A stretch of 64,000 nt of DNA from Spartinivicinus ruber (GTDB lineage Bacteria > Pseudomonadota > Gammaproteobacteria > Pseudomonadales > Zooshikellaceae), in assembly GCF_011009015.1 (NCBI RefSeq), contig NZ_CP048878.1:246501-310500 (forward strand). Reading direction: 5' to 3'. Below the pieces are notes generated by a model. That model did no database searches. It was not told where the DNA came from and worked only from the letters and a program-made list of their open reading frames with translations. Of this stretch, positions 63,478 to 64,000 are shown one piece after another. The position numbers and the translations under genes were made by a program. How positions within the stretch are numbered: position 1 is the first letter of the stretch; each line of letters opens with the position of its first letter.

Positions 63478-64000
63478 TTAGGCCATTAAAGCCTCTATTT
63501 CTGCGACTTCTTTAGGCACATCCCCTGACAATACCATATGACCAGATTCAGTAACGACAACATCATCTTCTATTCTTACGCCAATGCCACGCCAGCGTTT
63601 GTCTACATCTTCATTGTCGGGCGCAATATAAATACCTGGTTCTATGGTTAATACCATGCCTGGCTCTAATTTACGCCATTCACCATCAATTTTATATTCA
63701 CCCACATCGTGTACATCCATCCCTAGCCAATGCCCAGCTTTATGCATATAAAAAGGCTTATATTTTTCTTCTTTAATAAGCTGGTCTACATCACCTGAGA
63801 GCAGACCAAGCTCAACTAATCCTTCAGTAATCACTTGCACGGTTACATCATTCGGTTGGTTAAAATGATTGCCTGGTTGAACGGCTTCAATGGCAGCTAA
63901 TTGGGATTTTAATACTAATTCATAAATCACTTTTTGCTCTTTACTAAATTTGCCATTCACAGGAAATGTTCTCGTGATATCTGAGGCATAATGGTCCAGC
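63478..64000 (-). CDS. pepP: Xaa-Pro aminopeptidase PepP (N-terminus beyond window)
   Basis: The C-terminal 173 residues of the M24 metallopeptidase. Reading through the window edge gives LDHYASDITRTFPVNGKFS, then GHWLGMDVHDVGEY, PGMVLTIEPGIYIAPD and GVRIEDDVVVTESG; metal ligands Asp, His and both Glu are visible. The gene starts off-window. It removes an N-terminal residue before proline. First of the pepP-ubiH-ubiI run. Confidence 0.93.
   Translation of the reverse strand, partial: LDHYASDITRTFPVNGKFSKEQKVIYELVLKSQLAAIEAVQPGNHFNQPNDVTVQVITEGLVELGLLSGDVDQLIKEEKYKPFYMHKAGHWLGMDVHDVGEYKIDGEWRKLEPGMVLTIEPGIYIAPDNEDVDKRWRGIGVRIEDDVVVTESGHMVLSGDVPKEVAEIEALMA

Overview
The window is AT-rich, densely packed chromosomal DNA from a gammaproteobacterium. 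The evidence is gene content and order. A pepP-ubiH-ubiI operon, hslO beside pckA, tex, an E. coli-type gshA, and a dsbB / rsd(algQ) / FKBP isomerase / algP / yheS neighbourhood all recall Pseudomonas and its Oceanospirillales relatives. A complete fimU-pilVWXY1Y2E-type minor pilin operon points the same way. A marine Zooshikella/Spartinivicinus-like source is my guess from gene order and low GC, not something the sequence proves. I see no rRNA, tRNA, CRISPR array, insertion sequence, integrase or prophage.

Layout. 1-2.7 kb (minus): a YheT-type hydrolase cut by the window edge, a DUF945 protein and rsmD. 2.8-5.9 kb: a small accessory patch with a DUF2975 membrane protein plus Cro-type regulator under a palindromic operator, a prolyl-iminopeptidase-like hydrolase, a decayed gene and a macrodomain protein. 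5.9-10.2 kb (minus): an RND efflux pump and its adaptor. 10.5-18.1 kb (plus): hslO, pckA with a long hairpin-rich leader, tex, gshA. 18.5-29.6 kb: RMF-like, FliL-like, dsbB, rsd/algQ, a MerR regulator, a WD40-like lipoprotein, an FKBP isomerase, a ParA ATPase, the AT-hook protein AlgP, a DUF2390 protein, yheS and a TetR regulator. 30.4-37.9 kb: a flavoprotein/ThDP-enzyme pair, an amidoligase/glutamine-amidotransferase pair, small proteins and a DUF2235-PilZ fusion. 38.3-45.3 kb (plus): the type IV pilus minor pilin/PilY1 operon. 45.3-57.5 kb: fructosamine kinase, solute-binding proteins, a kinase whose H-box lacks its histidine, arsM plus a radical SAM enzyme, an acyltransferase, an SGNH hydrolase, a thioesterase, elbB and cell-envelope proteins. 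57.6-64 kb (minus): gcvH, a Fur-boxed ferric-iron binding protein and permease, ubiI, ubiH and the C-terminal part of pepP.

How the genes fit together. Several sets are clearly operonic: pilus assembly and adhesion, ferric iron import, ubiquinone hydroxylation, and RND efflux. Four loci look least described: (1) a DUF2235 lipase-like domain fused to a PilZ domain with intact c-di-GMP motifs, immediately upstream of and divergent from the pilus operon; (2) an amidoligase overlapping a class-I glutamine amidotransferase; (3) an arsenite methyltransferase abutting a radical SAM enzyme with no arsenic resistance genes beside it; (4) a membrane histidine-kinase-like protein with Gln where the phospho-acceptor His should be. 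All functions are read from motifs; no database search was run.
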